NCBI RefSeq assembly: GCF_001678905.1
Contig: NZ_CP012117.1
Location: forward strand, 1,798,001-1,862,000
Direction of reading: 5' to 3'
Source: Dermabacter vaginalis
GTDB taxonomy: Bacteria; Actinomycetota; Actinomycetes; Actinomycetales; Dermabacteraceae
DNA length: 64,000 nucleotides
In this document: one piece after another, positions 14,328 to 24,700 of the stretch
Numbering within the stretch: the stretch's first letter is position 1
Layout of the letters: each line of letters opens with the position of its first letter
Program-made: the position numbers and the translations under genes
The notes under the pieces: model-generated
Databases searched by the model: none
The model's input: only the letters and a program-made list of their open reading frames with translations
What the model was told of the DNA's origin: nothing

Positions 14328-15212
14328 CTAGCCCTCGTGTTCCCCGCGCGCTCGGGCGGGACCGCCGGCCTTGAGATCGCCGAGCTCCGCAGGGCCCGTG
14401 AGGGTCATGTTTCCGTAAGCATCCCAGCCGATCTCGAGGCGCCCTCCGCGCACGTCCACGAGCCACGGCTCGCGCGTCTCGTCTCCGCGCGCCGCCGCAA
14501 GCGCGGCCACGACCGCGGTCGCGCCCGTTCCGCACGAGAGGGTCTCCCCCACGCCCCTCTCGAAAACGCGCATGGCGACGTGCCTCTTTCCCTTCGTCTC
14601 GACGAACTCGATATTCGTACCGTTTTCGGGCTCGGGCTCAAGATCAGGGCGCTCGGCAAGGTCGAGTTTCTCGAGTTCAAGATTTTCGGGCAATTCGACG
14701 ACCGTGTGGGGGTTGCCAACGTTGACATCGGTCCCCTCAAGGAATCGGTCACTCACCCGCACGATTCGCGTCGTCCCCTCGACTGTGGCGGGTCCCATTC
14801 CCACGCGTACTCGCCACACTGGGCCATCCTCGAGCACCTCAACGGTGCGCACGCCCGCGCGGGTCATCACGTCGAACACCCTATCCTGCACGTAGCCGCG
14901 ATCCATGAGGAAGGCCGCGTAGGCCCGCACACCATTACCGCACATCTGCGCGATCGTGCCGTCCGCGTTGCGGTAGTCCATAAACCACTCGGGCGGATTC
15001 TCGAGACCCGCGCTCGACGGGTCCCCGAGGCAGCGCGTGCGGATCGCGCGAATCACACCGTCGGTACCTGCAGGGCCGGCGAGCTCGCATACGCGTGCGC
15101 TGTTGAGCTCTCCGCGACCCGCGGGGTCGTCAATCATCACGAAATCGTTTTTGGTGGCACTCGCGTAGCTCAGGGCTTTGCGAGATTCAGGGCGTGAAGG
15201 TGCAGTGGCCAT
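14328..15212 (-). CDS. dapF: Diaminopimelate epimerase
   Basis: Converts LL- to meso-diaminopimelate for lysine and peptidoglycan synthesis. The two catalytic cysteines are in MCGNGVRAYAAF and TLSCGTGATAVVAAL. The N-terminal motif, usually HGxGNDF, reads YASATKNDFVMID, so the usual His and Gly are replaced. ATG 15212 is chosen (294 aa): the longer in-frame start at 15284 overlaps miaA by 41 bp. It follows miaA by 31 bp on the same strand and is probably co-transcribed. Confidence 0.94.
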   Translation of the reverse strand: MATAPSRPESRKALSYASATKNDFVMIDDPAGRGELNSARVCELAGPAGTDGVIRAIRTRCLGDPSSAGLENPPEWFMDYRNADGTIAQMCGNGVRAYAAFLMDRGYVQDRVFDVMTRAGVRTVEVLEDGPVWRVRVGMGPATVEGTTRIVRVSDRFLEGTDVNVGNPHTVVELPENLELEKLDLAERPDLEPEPENGTNIEFVETKGKRHVAMRVFERGVGETLSCGTGATAVVAALAAARGDETREPWLVDVRGGRLEIGWDAYGNMTLTGPAELGDLKAGGPARARGEHEG

Positions 15213-15243
15213 GGCCCGATCATAGGCACGCCCGGGCGGGACC

Positions 15244-16230
15244 TCACGCCTCAGCGGTGGAGGGGTGCGCGGCGGCGTGCGCAATCTCGCGCTTGATCAT
15301 CGCGAGAGCGACCTCGGAATCCTCCCCCGGAACCCACGTGAGGCGCTTATCGCGGCGGAACCACGTGTCTTGCTTCCGCACGAGGCGACGCGTGTTCGTG
15401 ATCGTCGACTCGATCGCCGCCTCAAGGCTCAGCTCGCCACGCACGTGCGCGATCATTTGGGCATAGCCGATCGCCTGGCGCGCCGTTGTGCCTTGCTCGA
15501 TTCCTGCTTCAAGGAGGGCCTCCACTTCCTCGCGAAACCCGCTCTCCACCATCCGGTGCACTCGCTCCTCGACCCGCTTGTGGAGTTTGCTCCTGTCCAG
15601 TTGCACGGCAACGTACGCAATCGCAGGGTCGTGGAACGTGTAGGTGGGCAGGAACGCCGAGAACGGCTTTCCGGTCAAGCGATGGACTTCGAGGGCGCGC
15701 ACGATCCTCCGTTCATCTCGCGGCGCAATCTTCGCGGCCGCATCCGGATCTGCCGCGGCGAGCTCGACGTGGGCAGCCGCCGTGCCTATCTCGCGCACAT
15801 GGGCTTCCATCTCTGAGCGCACGGCTGGATCCGACGGCGGAAAGGCCATCACGTCGGTGAAGGCGCGCACGTAGAGGCCCGAGCCACCAACGATGACGGG
15901 AAGCTTCCCTCTTTCGCGGATCTCGTTCGCGAGGCGGCGTGCGTCGCGTTGAAAAGTCGCGACGTTTGCTTCTTCGGTGACGTGAAGGATGTCGAGAAGG
16001 TGATGGGGAATCCCTCGGCGCTCACGCGGGGTGACCTTCGCGGTCCCGACATCCATACCGCGGTAGAACTGGAGGGCGTCGGCATTGATCACCTCACCGC
16101 CGAGCCGCTCAGCGACGTCAATCGCAAGCGCGCTCTTGCCGGTCGCCGTTGCCCCTGCGATCACCAGGAGAGGAGGCCTCTCTCGGGCAGCATCCCCGTG
16201 GCTTTGGCCACCCTGTGCGGGGTGAGACAC
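15244..16230 (-). CDS. miaA: tRNA dimethylallyltransferase MiaA
   Basis: Adds the isopentenyl group to A37 of tRNAs reading UNN codons; MiaB then methylthiolates it. The 328-aa product has P-loop GATATGKSALAID near residue 29, DALQFYRGMDVGTAKVTP near 50, and the zinc-finger-region sequence RRLVRKQDTWFRRDKRLTW near the C-terminus. The GTG at 16230 is preceded by AAAGGAG at good spacing; a longer frame to 16374 would overlap the divergent YbjN gene. miaB is nearby upstream, separated by that gene. Confidence 0.95.
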   Translation of the reverse strand: MSHPAQGGQSHGDAARERPPLLVIAGATATGKSALAIDVAERLGGEVINADALQFYRGMDVGTAKVTPRERRGIPHHLLDILHVTEEANVATFQRDARRLANEIRERGKLPVIVGGSGLYVRAFTDVMAFPPSDPAVRSEMEAHVREIGTAAAHVELAAADPDAAAKIAPRDERRIVRALEVHRLTGKPFSAFLPTYTFHDPAIAYVAVQLDRSKLHKRVEERVHRMVESGFREEVEALLEAGIEQGTTARQAIGYAQMIAHVRGELSLEAAIESTITNTRRLVRKQDTWFRRDKRLTWVPGEDSEVALAMIKREIAHAAAHPSTAEA

Positions 16231-16343
16231 GTGGTCTCCTTTCGATCTCGCCGAGATGTTTCGCGCGGTGCGCCGAAAATCGGTAGCGTGGTTGCGAAAC
16301 GTCGCATCCCGGCCACCGGGCCGGGCACACAGAAAGGCAGCCG

Positions 16344-16814
16344 ATGCCGAACGGCCACTCGCATGATGCCGCACCCGCCGGCAACAAACTCACGATTGAA
16401 CGTCTCGAGGAATCACTCGAGCGACTCGGCTACGCCTTCGTCGAAGACGATGACACGCCCAATGTTCTTCGCGCACGCTTCGACCACTATCCTTTCACGT
16501 TCGCCGTCGCGGGCGAGCACTCGCACATTCTCGTCGTTCGCGGGCGCTGGGATGAGCTTCTCTCTGTTCAGCAGAAGCTCGAAGCCACGCGCCTTTGTAA
16601 CCACTGGAACATGGAGCGGATGTGGCCAAAAGTCTATGTGCGCCGCGAGAACGATTCTGCGCTCGGAGTGTACGGTGAGCTGGTTTTCGACTACTACTAC
16701 GGCGTGAGCGACGAGGCGATCGATCGCGCGATCACCTGCGCTCTCTCGACCACGGTCGCATTCTTCTCGAGTCTCTCCTCGCAAGTGAGCGACCAAGATG
16801 AGGCTGACACCTGA
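16344..16814 (+). CDS. YbjN domain-containing protein
   Basis: A 156-aa protein of the YbjN family, a type III secretion chaperone-like fold of unknown function in actinobacteria. Residues 18-140 contain the typical alternation TIERLEESLERLGYAF ... HILVVRGRWDELLS ... CNHWNMERMWPKVYV ... LGVYGELVFDYYYGVS. The start ATG is preceded by GAAAGG. It stands in opposite orientation between miaB and miaA, a place where many actinobacteria carry one or two YbjN genes. Confidence 0.88.
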   Translation: MPNGHSHDAAPAGNKLTIERLEESLERLGYAFVEDDDTPNVLRARFDHYPFTFAVAGEHSHILVVRGRWDELLSVQQKLEATRLCNHWNMERMWPKVYVRRENDSALGVYGELVFDYYYGVSDEAIDRAITCALSTTVAFFSSLSSQVSDQDEADT

Positions 16815-16841
16815 GCGGACCCCTCAGAAACTCGCCGTGCC

Positions 16842-18392
16842 TTAGCTCCCGGGCCGCCTGAGGCGAGGAAGACCGAGGCTCACGGGTCCGCCGGGACCGG
16901 GAGTGCCGCACGCATCGGGCTCGTCCTCGCCATTTTCCCGGCGCTCCCACGCATCGCCAGCACGCGTGCGACGCACCTCGAACTCTCCGCCCTCGGCGCC
17001 CGAATCGGCAATGAGGTAAAACGGCGCAGCTTTGGTCACCCGCGCGCGCACAACATCGCCGGGACGTGGCCTTTCCGCCTCTGGATACCCTTCGGGAAGC
17101 GCAACGTGCACGAGACGACCGTCTTCGGCTCGGCCCGAAATGCGGTGGGTCTCGGCATCGCGGTCTCCCTCGCCTTCGGCGATGAGCACGTTCACTTCAG
17201 CGCCAACCTTTTTCGCGTTCTCTTCAGCGGAAATGCGGTCCTGAAGAGCGACGAGACGTTCGAACCGCTCCTGCACAACCGCCTTCGGGATCTGCTCCTC
17301 CATTTCCGCGGCGGGGGTTCCGGGGCGCGGCGAATACTGGAACATGAAGGCGCTTGAAAAGCGCGACGCCTCCACCACGTCGAGAGTTTTTTGGAAGTCC
17401 TCCTCGGTTTCGCCGGGGAAGCCCACGATGATGTCGGTCGTGATGGCGGCATGTGGGATCTTCTCGCGAACCTTCTCGAGGATCCCGAGGAACTTCTTCG
17501 AGCGGTACGAGCGGCGCATAGCTTTGAGCACGGCGTCGCTTCCCGACTGGAGGGGCATGTGCAGCTGCGGCATCACGTTCGGAGTTTCCGCCATCGCCTC
17601 GATCACATCGTCGGTGAACATCGCCGGGTGCGGCGACGTGAAACGCACGCGCTCGAGCCCTTCGATCTCACCGCATGCGCGAAGAAGTTTCGCGAATGCC
17701 CCCCGGTCACCGAATTCAACACCGTAGGAATTGACGTTTTGCCCAAGCAACGTCACTTCAAGCGCGCCCTGGTTCACGAGCTCCTGAACTTCAGCGAGGA
17801 TCTCGCCGGGGCGGCGATCCTTCTCTTTGCCGCGTAGCGAAGGGACGATGCAGAACGTACACGTGTTGTTGCAGCCCACCGAGATCGACACCCATCCCGC
17901 ATAGGCACTTTCGCGCTTGGTGGGCAGTGTCGAGGGGAATACCTCGAGCGACTCGAGAATCTCAACTTGCGCTTCTTTCTGTACGCGTGCGCGATCAAGA
18001 AGCACGGGAAGCGAACCGATGTTGTGCGTGCCAAACACCACGTCGACCCATGGGGCGCGGTCGGTAATCATTGAACGATCCTTTTGGGCGAGGCAACCGC
18101 CCACGGCGATCTGAAGATTCGGATTCGCATCCTTCGCGGGGCGCAATTGGCCGAGGTTGCCGTAGAGGCGGTTATCGGCGTTTTCGCGCACGGCACACGT
18201 GTTGAACACGATGACGTCAACATCGCCGTTCAGCGGATCTGCGCCCTCGGCGGCGGGAGTGTAACCCGCTTGCTCAAGGAGGCCCGTGAGGCGCTCGGAG
18301 TCGTGGACGTTCATTTGGCAGCCGAACGTGCGCACCTGGTAGGTGCCGCGCGCCGGCGCGTCATTGTCGTTCAGGATCGCTGTTTCGCTCAT
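16842..18392 (-). CDS. miaB: tRNA-2-methylthio-N6-dimethylallyladenosine synthase MiaB
   Basis: Radical-SAM enzyme that methylthiolates i6A37 of tRNA. The 516-aa product has the N-terminal UPF0004 domain ([14 protein letters not shown]; Cys also in [10 protein letters not shown] and GGCLAQK), the radical-SAM CxxxCxxC (GCNNTCTFC) near residue 175, and a TRAM domain near 390-460. The final 40 residues are a lineage-specific Gly/Pro/Arg-rich tail. A TATTCT hexamer 9 bases before the ATG suggests a nearly leaderless mRNA. Confidence 0.96.
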   Translation of the reverse strand: MSETAILNDNDAPARGTYQVRTFGCQMNVHDSERLTGLLEQAGYTPAAEGADPLNGDVDVIVFNTCAVRENADNRLYGNLGQLRPAKDANPNLQIAVGGCLAQKDRSMITDRAPWVDVVFGTHNIGSLPVLLDRARVQKEAQVEILESLEVFPSTLPTKRESAYAGWVSISVGCNNTCTFCIVPSLRGKEKDRRPGEILAEVQELVNQGALEVTLLGQNVNSYGVEFGDRGAFAKLLRACGEIEGLERVRFTSPHPAMFTDDVIEAMAETPNVMPQLHMPLQSGSDAVLKAMRRSYRSKKFLGILEKVREKIPHAAITTDIIVGFPGETEEDFQKTLDVVEASRFSSAFMFQYSPRPGTPAAEMEEQIPKAVVQERFERLVALQDRISAEENAKKVGAEVNVLIAEGEGDRDAETHRISGRAEDGRLVHVALPEGYPEAERPRPGDVVRARVTKAAPFYLIADSGAEGGEFEVRRTRAGDAWERRENGEDEPDACGTPGPGGPVSLGLPRLRRPGS

Positions 18393-18401
18393 CGTGAATC
18401 A

Positions 18402-18407
18402 AGAATA
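18402..18407 (-). promoter_or_regulatory. Candidate -10 element of miaB
   Basis: TATTCT on the minus strand, 9 bases from the miaB ATG. The rest of the 341-bp gap 18393-18733 holds the terminator below and a small GGTGGT inverted repeat near 18582-18597; no gene is seen. Confidence 0.4.
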
Positions 18408-18608
18408 CGTAGTTTGCTGCGTGAGGCGGAACTTTCTGTGACGTTGTGGACGCCACCTCGGCACTCCTGTTGTGCCAATTCAAGCCGCGTTCGTTTCCCT
18501 CTTCCATCGTGGCCTTGAGGTTGAATCCGGCCTTTCCGCGTCCCTTGGGGTCGACAGGTGCGCGCCACCGACGTGAAGTAACCACCAGGGTGGTGGCACC
18601 ACAAAAGA

Positions 18609-18647
18609 GGGTGGTGTTCGCAGTCTCTTGGACTGAGAACACCACCC
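18609..18647 (-). terminator. Terminator of the large surface-protein gene
   Basis: GGGTGGTGTTC and GAACACCACCC form an 11-bp stem, with AGTC/GACT pairing inside. On the minus strand CTCTTTTG follows. It lies 87 bp after the surface-protein stop and in front of miaB. Confidence 0.75.
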
Positions 18648-18733
18648 CGATCACGTGCGTGACACGCGCGAGCAGTGACCGACGGCCGGACTAAGAAAAC
18701 CTTCTCAGGACTCCTAGCCCGCCCGCTACGGTG

Positions 18734-21700
18734 CTACGAGCGCCTGCTGCGGCGCCCAGCCACCATGATCACGCAACCCGCAAGAACCGTGAGCACACCA
18801 GCCGCAGCACTCAGACCAATCGGCGCACCCGTACGCGGCAGCGGCAAACCAGACACCGGCTTGTGCGGCTTCGACGGCTTCTGCGGAACGGCAGGCGTCT
18901 TCGGCTTTTCAACCGTGTTGCACGCCGTGTTATTAGCCGCACCATCAGAATCACCCGCCATGCTCACCTGGTTGAACAAGCCACTCGTGGTGCCATCAGC
19001 ATCGCACCTCGAGGCCTTCGCCCAGTCAGCGTTTGCGCTGTACGAACCAGAGAGCACGACCGTGAACGACTTCGCGCCACCAAGACCGAGCTCAACACCA
19101 TCGGTCACCGTAAACGAACCGTCCTTCACGGCAACACTCTTACCGTCAACCGTCGCACCCGTGACAGTAAACCCAGCGGGAACACGGGGCGTGTCCGCCA
19201 CGGGCTTCGACTTACCAGCACGCTCGCCGGTGTTCGTGACCGTGACCGTGTAGGTCGAGGACCACTCACCGTTCACAGCAGACGCCTTGCCCGATTCCTT
19301 CTTCACTGCAAATGCCGGATCCTTCGTCACCGTGGTGCACGCCGTGTTGTTGTCCTCACCGTCAGTATCTCCCGGCATCGCAACCGTGTTGACGAAACCG
19401 TGGGCACCTTCAGCGCCGTCAGCACCACACTGACCCGCGGCTGCCCAATCGGCATCAGCCGGCCTGTACGAACCAGAGACCACGACCGTGAACGACTTCG
19501 ACTCGCCAGGAGCAAGCTCAACACCCTCAGTGACCGTCACCGAGCCATCCTCAAGCGTGGCGTCAGCACCGTCAACCGAAACCTTCTCCACCTGGAACCC
19601 AGCCGGAGCAGAAGGCGTATCCGCAACAGGCGCAGACTTACCAGCAAGCACACCGGTGTTCGTCACCGTCACCGTGTAGGTCGAGGACCACTCACCATTC
19701 ACGGCAGACGCCTCACCGGAGGCCTCCTTCTTCACCGCGAACTTCGGCGCCTTCTCCACCGTCGTGCAGGCCGTGTTGTTGCCCTCGCCGTCAGAATCAC
19801 CATCGAGCGTGACGCCATTGACGAAGCCATGAGCACCCTCAGCACCATCACCAGCGCACTGAAGAACCTCAGACTCCTTCACCTGGTGAGGATCAAACGA
19901 ACCCGACACCACGACCGTGAACGACTTCGACTCACCAGGAGCAAGTTCAACACCATCGGTCACCGTGAACGAGCCGTCCTCAAGGGCAACCTCAGTCGCT
20001 TCACCCGCACCTTCCTGCTGAACCGTGGCCTTTTCCACCTGGAAACCAGCAGGAACCGACGGTGTATCCGCAACAGGCGCAGACTTACCAGCAAGCACAC
20101 CGGTGTTCGTCACCGTCACCGTGTAGGTCGAGGACCACTCACCATTCACGGCAGACGCCTCACCGGAGGCCTCCTTCTTCACCGCGAACTTCGGCGCCTT
20201 CTCCACCGTCGTGCAGGCCGTGTTGTTGCCCTCGCCGTCAGAATCACCATCGAGCGTGACGCCATTGACGAAGCCATGAGCACCCTCAGCACCATCACCA
20301 GCGCACTGAAGAACCTCAGACTCCTTCACCTGGTGAGGATCAAACGAACCCGACACCACGACCGTGAACGACTTCGACTCACCAGGAGCAAGTTCAACAC
20401 CATCGGTCACCGTGAACGAGCCGTCCTCAAGGGCAACCTCAGTCGCTTCACCCGCACCTTCCTGCTGAACCGTGGCCTTTTCCACCTGGAAACCAGCAGG
20501 AACCGACGGTGTATCCGCAACAGGCGCAGACTTACCAGCAAGCACACCGGTATTCGTCACCGTCACCTTGTAGGTCGAGGACCACTCACCATTCACGGCA
20601 GACGCCTCGCCCGAGGCCTCCTTCTTCACCGCGAACTTCGGCGCCTTCTCCACCGTCGTGCAGGCCGTGTTGTTGCCCTCGCCATCAGAATCACCATCGA
20701 GCGTGACGCCATTGACGAAACCATGAGCACCCTCAGCACCATCACCAGCACACTGAAGAACCTCAGACTCCTTCACCTGAGCCGGATCAAACGAACCCGA
20801 CACCACAACCGTGAACGACTTCGACTCACCAGGAGCAAGCTCAACACCATCAGTGACCGTCACCGAGCCATCTTCAAGCGTGGCGTCCGCACCGTCAACC
20901 GAGACGTTCTCCACCTGGAACCCAGCCGGAGCAGAAGGCGTATCCACGACAGCCGCAGACTTACCAGCAAGCACACCGGTATTCGTCACCGTCACCGTGT
21001 AGGTCGACGACCACTTACCGTTCACAGCGTTCGCTTTGCCAGAAGCTTCTTTCTTCACCGCGAACTTGGGCGCCTTCTCCACTGTCGTGCAGGCAGTGTT
21101 GTTCTTCGCACCATCCGAGTCACCCTTCATCGTGACCTGGTTGAAGAACCCGCCCTTGGATGCATCCTGAACCGCAGCATCACACTGCGACGCAGCAGCG
21201 CCATCAGCCTGACCAGAAACATACGTTCCCAACACCACAACCGTGAACGACTTCGACTCACCAGGAGCAAGCTCAACACCCTCACTCACGGTGAACTCAC
21301 CGTTCGTCAGCGTCACAGGCTCACCCTTATCGATCTTCGCACTCGTGATCAAGAAACCCTTCGGCGCAGCCGGTTTATCCGTCACTACAGGAGACTTACC
21401 AGCAAGCACACCGGTATTCGTCACCGTCACCTTGTAGGTCGAGGACCACTTACCGTTCACAGCGTTCGCTTTGCCAGAAGCTTCTTTCTTCACCGCGAAC
21501 TTGGGCGCCTTCTCCACTGTCGTGCAGGCAGTGTTGTTCTTCGCACCATCCGAGTCACCCTTCATCGTGACCTGGTTGAAGAACCCGCCCTTGGATGCAT
21601 CCTGAACCGCAGCATCACACTGCGACGCAGCAGCGCCATCAGCCTGACCAGAAACATACGTTCCCAACACCACAACCGTGAACGACTTCGACTCACCAGG

Positions 21701-24700
21701 AGCAAGCTCAACACCCTCACTCACGGTGAACTCACCGTTCGTCAGCGTCACAGGCTCACCCTTATCGATCTTCGCACTCGTGATCAAGAAACCCTTCGGC
21801 GCAGCCGGTTTATCCGTCACTACAGGAGACTTACCAGCAAGCACACCGGTATTCGTCACCGTCACCTTGTAGGTCGAGGACCACTTACCGTTCACAGCGT
21901 TCGCTTTGCCAGAAGCTTCTTTCTTCACCGCGAACTTCGGCGCCTTCTCCACCGTCGTGCAGGCCGTGTTGTTGCCTTGGCCGTCAGAATCACCATCGAG
22001 CGTGACCCCATTGGCAAAGCCCTTACCGTCCGAAACACCTTCCTCGCCGGTGCAGTGAAGAACCTCAGACTCCTTCACCCGTGCCGGATCAAACGAACCC
22101 GACACCACAACCGTGAAAGTCTTCGACTCACCAGGGGCAAGCTCAACACCATTAGTCACCGTGAACGAGCCGTCCGTCAGCGTGGCATCCTTACCGTCAA
22201 CCTTCGCTCCCGAGACAGTGAAACCAGCAGGAACCGCTGGCGTATCCGTCACAGCCTTCGAGGTGCCCTTCACCTCGCCAGTGTTCGACACCGTGACCTT
22301 GTAGGTCGAGGACCACTTGCCGTTCGCGGCAGACGCCTCTCCCGAGGCCTCCTTCTTCACCGCAAACTTCGGGGCCTTCTTCACAGGATTACACGCTGCG
22401 TTGTTCGAAGTGCCGTCGGTGTCGCCATCCATCGTGACCGTATTGACAAGACCACCCGTAACGGAACCGCCGCCAGCAGTCTCACACTTCGCCACCGACG
22501 CCCAATCAACGTCAGCCGCCTTATAGTCACCGGAGATCTCAACCTTGAAGGTCTTCGACCCACCCGGCGCAAGCTCCACACCATCAGTCACAGGGAACGA
22601 ACCAGACTTAGCATCAACCGTCGCCCCATCAACCTTGGCCCCCGAGAGTGTGAACCCCTTCGGAAGCGAAGGCGTATCCGCCACTGAAGCAGACTTCCCC
22701 TCAAACGGCCCCGTGTTCTTCACTGTCACCGTGTAGGTGGAGGACCACTTACCATCCTCAGCAGACGCCTTCCCAGACTTCTTCTCTACCGCAAACTGGG
22801 GTTGAGCGACACGAGCAGCACCAACCTTCGGCGCCTCAACAGGAGGCAAGGACTGACCGCTAGCAAAGCTCGCCTTCGCCGCCACCGAATTCCACAACAC
22901 ATCCGTCGGTTTCATTACTGGAACGGAGATCGTGTACTCGAGCGCCAGAGTTTGCTTCGGCTTTAGCTCACCGTCATACACAAACTTCAGGGCTTTCACA
23001 TTCTTCGGAGCAGTTTCCGACCAGTCATTCACGCAACCGCTATTGGCGGCATTCGGGAATACTTCCGGACGGCAAGGGTTCAGTGAGGGCGAGTAGTAGA
23101 CCTTCACTCCCTGAGGGACCTTCGTCATTTCAGTGAACGAGCCAGACTGCGTCGACCCACGGCTCTGATCCGCAAGTTTCTCGCTCACACCCGTATCTCC
23201 CTTATGCGGGAGCACGTCGTAAAACACGAGTCCGTTCGTTGCATCGCTCGAAGAGTTCGTAGCCTCAATGCGATACGTGACCGGACCGCCCTTGGCAGGA
23301 ACGACCGCTTTCTTTGGGGTGTAGGCGAAAGAGGCGTCTTCTGGACCTTTCACCGCCTTCGCAAGTGAGAGCGCTCGATAGCCAGCAGGGGCGTCGATCG
23401 ACCAGGAAGAGGCGCCGTGGCAGGCTTTAGCGGTGGCGCTATCCTCATCCAGATTGAGGACGTCCTCGGGCGTGTCTAACGCGCACCGGAAATTTGGCTC
23501 CGCCGCATCCGTCAGGTACGCATCGTTGGTATAGGAGCCGGCATAGCGGGGCTGCGCAGCGAACCGGAAACGCCCGACCACATCGACATTGCCGGACGGA
23601 TCGGGATCGGCCCACGTATGAGGGATCCTCCACTGCACGAGCGTGCGGCCGTCCTGGTAGTTCTCCACGACCTTGGTCTCGACTTTCCGCTTCGAGGCGC
23701 CGCCGCTTACTCCTCGAGTGAATTCAGCCTCGTCATAGGTGTAGACCGCATCCGTGATATCACTTTTTCTATGAATTTTGGAAGGGTCGGTCACGATTTC
23801 CATGCCGCGCGGAAGGAGGTCGCTGACGACAATATCTCCAGACGACTGCGCCTTGCCACGGAAGGAGAAATCGACCTGCCAACGGATACCGGCCTTCGAA
23901 ACCTCATTGTTTGGCTCAAGTGGAACGAACTGGTTTCTAATGGAAAACCAGGTTTTCTCCACGTGATGAAGGCTCCCCAGAAGGTGCAAATCTGCAATAG
24001 GAGAACGTCCGTCGATAAACGGTTTAGTTTGCTTGTTGGCAGTGACCGTCACTCGCGCTTTCTGATTGCGCAGGATCGCGTCGCCGCCGAGTTTCTCGTC
24101 AGCGAAGCCGCCGATCGTCATCTTCCAGGTTTTTGCCCCGTCGAGTGGACGCCCCGGTGCAGCAACGATCCTCGCTACCTTGCCACGTGCGCTCTCGGGA
24201 ACCGAGTACACCACGGAGCCAATCCGCTTCGGCTTGTCTTTTTCTGCAACCTCAACGTCCCCCAGTTTCTTAAGGGAGACTCGACTTCCATCCGTCAGAA
24301 CGGCGACCGGCACGAAGTCTCCAACGCTAAGGCTGCCGGGGGCGTCAGTACGGATCTCCACCGCCGTCACGTGAAACGCAGGGCGCTGGCAAAGTTTGCC
24401 ATCGGTCCGGGACGTGTACAAGACGCCTTCTTGCACGGTCGCCGGATCCATACACGGCACATCGTCTTCGTAGCTTTGGGTCAACGGAAGCAGTGAACTT
24501 CCGTCCTTCACTGGAGTGTCTCCCTCTTTGACAGCCACGTCGACCGTATAGCCGCCCGCGACCAACGAGGAACGATCACCGTTGAGACGGTCATCGGCGT
24601 CGTGGGCTTCTTGCGGCGTCCGCCACAAAGCTTTGCCATCCCAGTTTTTGTCGTTGGCGTCTTGATAGCGGAGGGGAAAAATGCCCTTTCGGGTCTCGTC

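Noticed and set aside
16219-16230. Fifth copy of the damage-associated motif at the miaA start (GGGGTGAGACA)
   Set aside because: It lies within the first codons of miaA, lacks the TTTAAACT half and is not next to a repair gene; a chance match is likely.
19679-22300. CRISPR or mobile-element repeats
   Set aside because: The repeats are in-frame protein modules of one gene with a signal peptide and LPXTG end.
18731-22687. Plus-strand open frame of 1318 codons opposite the surface-protein repeats
   Set aside because: It is the exact antisense of the repeat modules, is extremely Arg/His/Leu-rich, repeats with the same period and has no ribosome site. It is open only because of the codon bias of the real gene.
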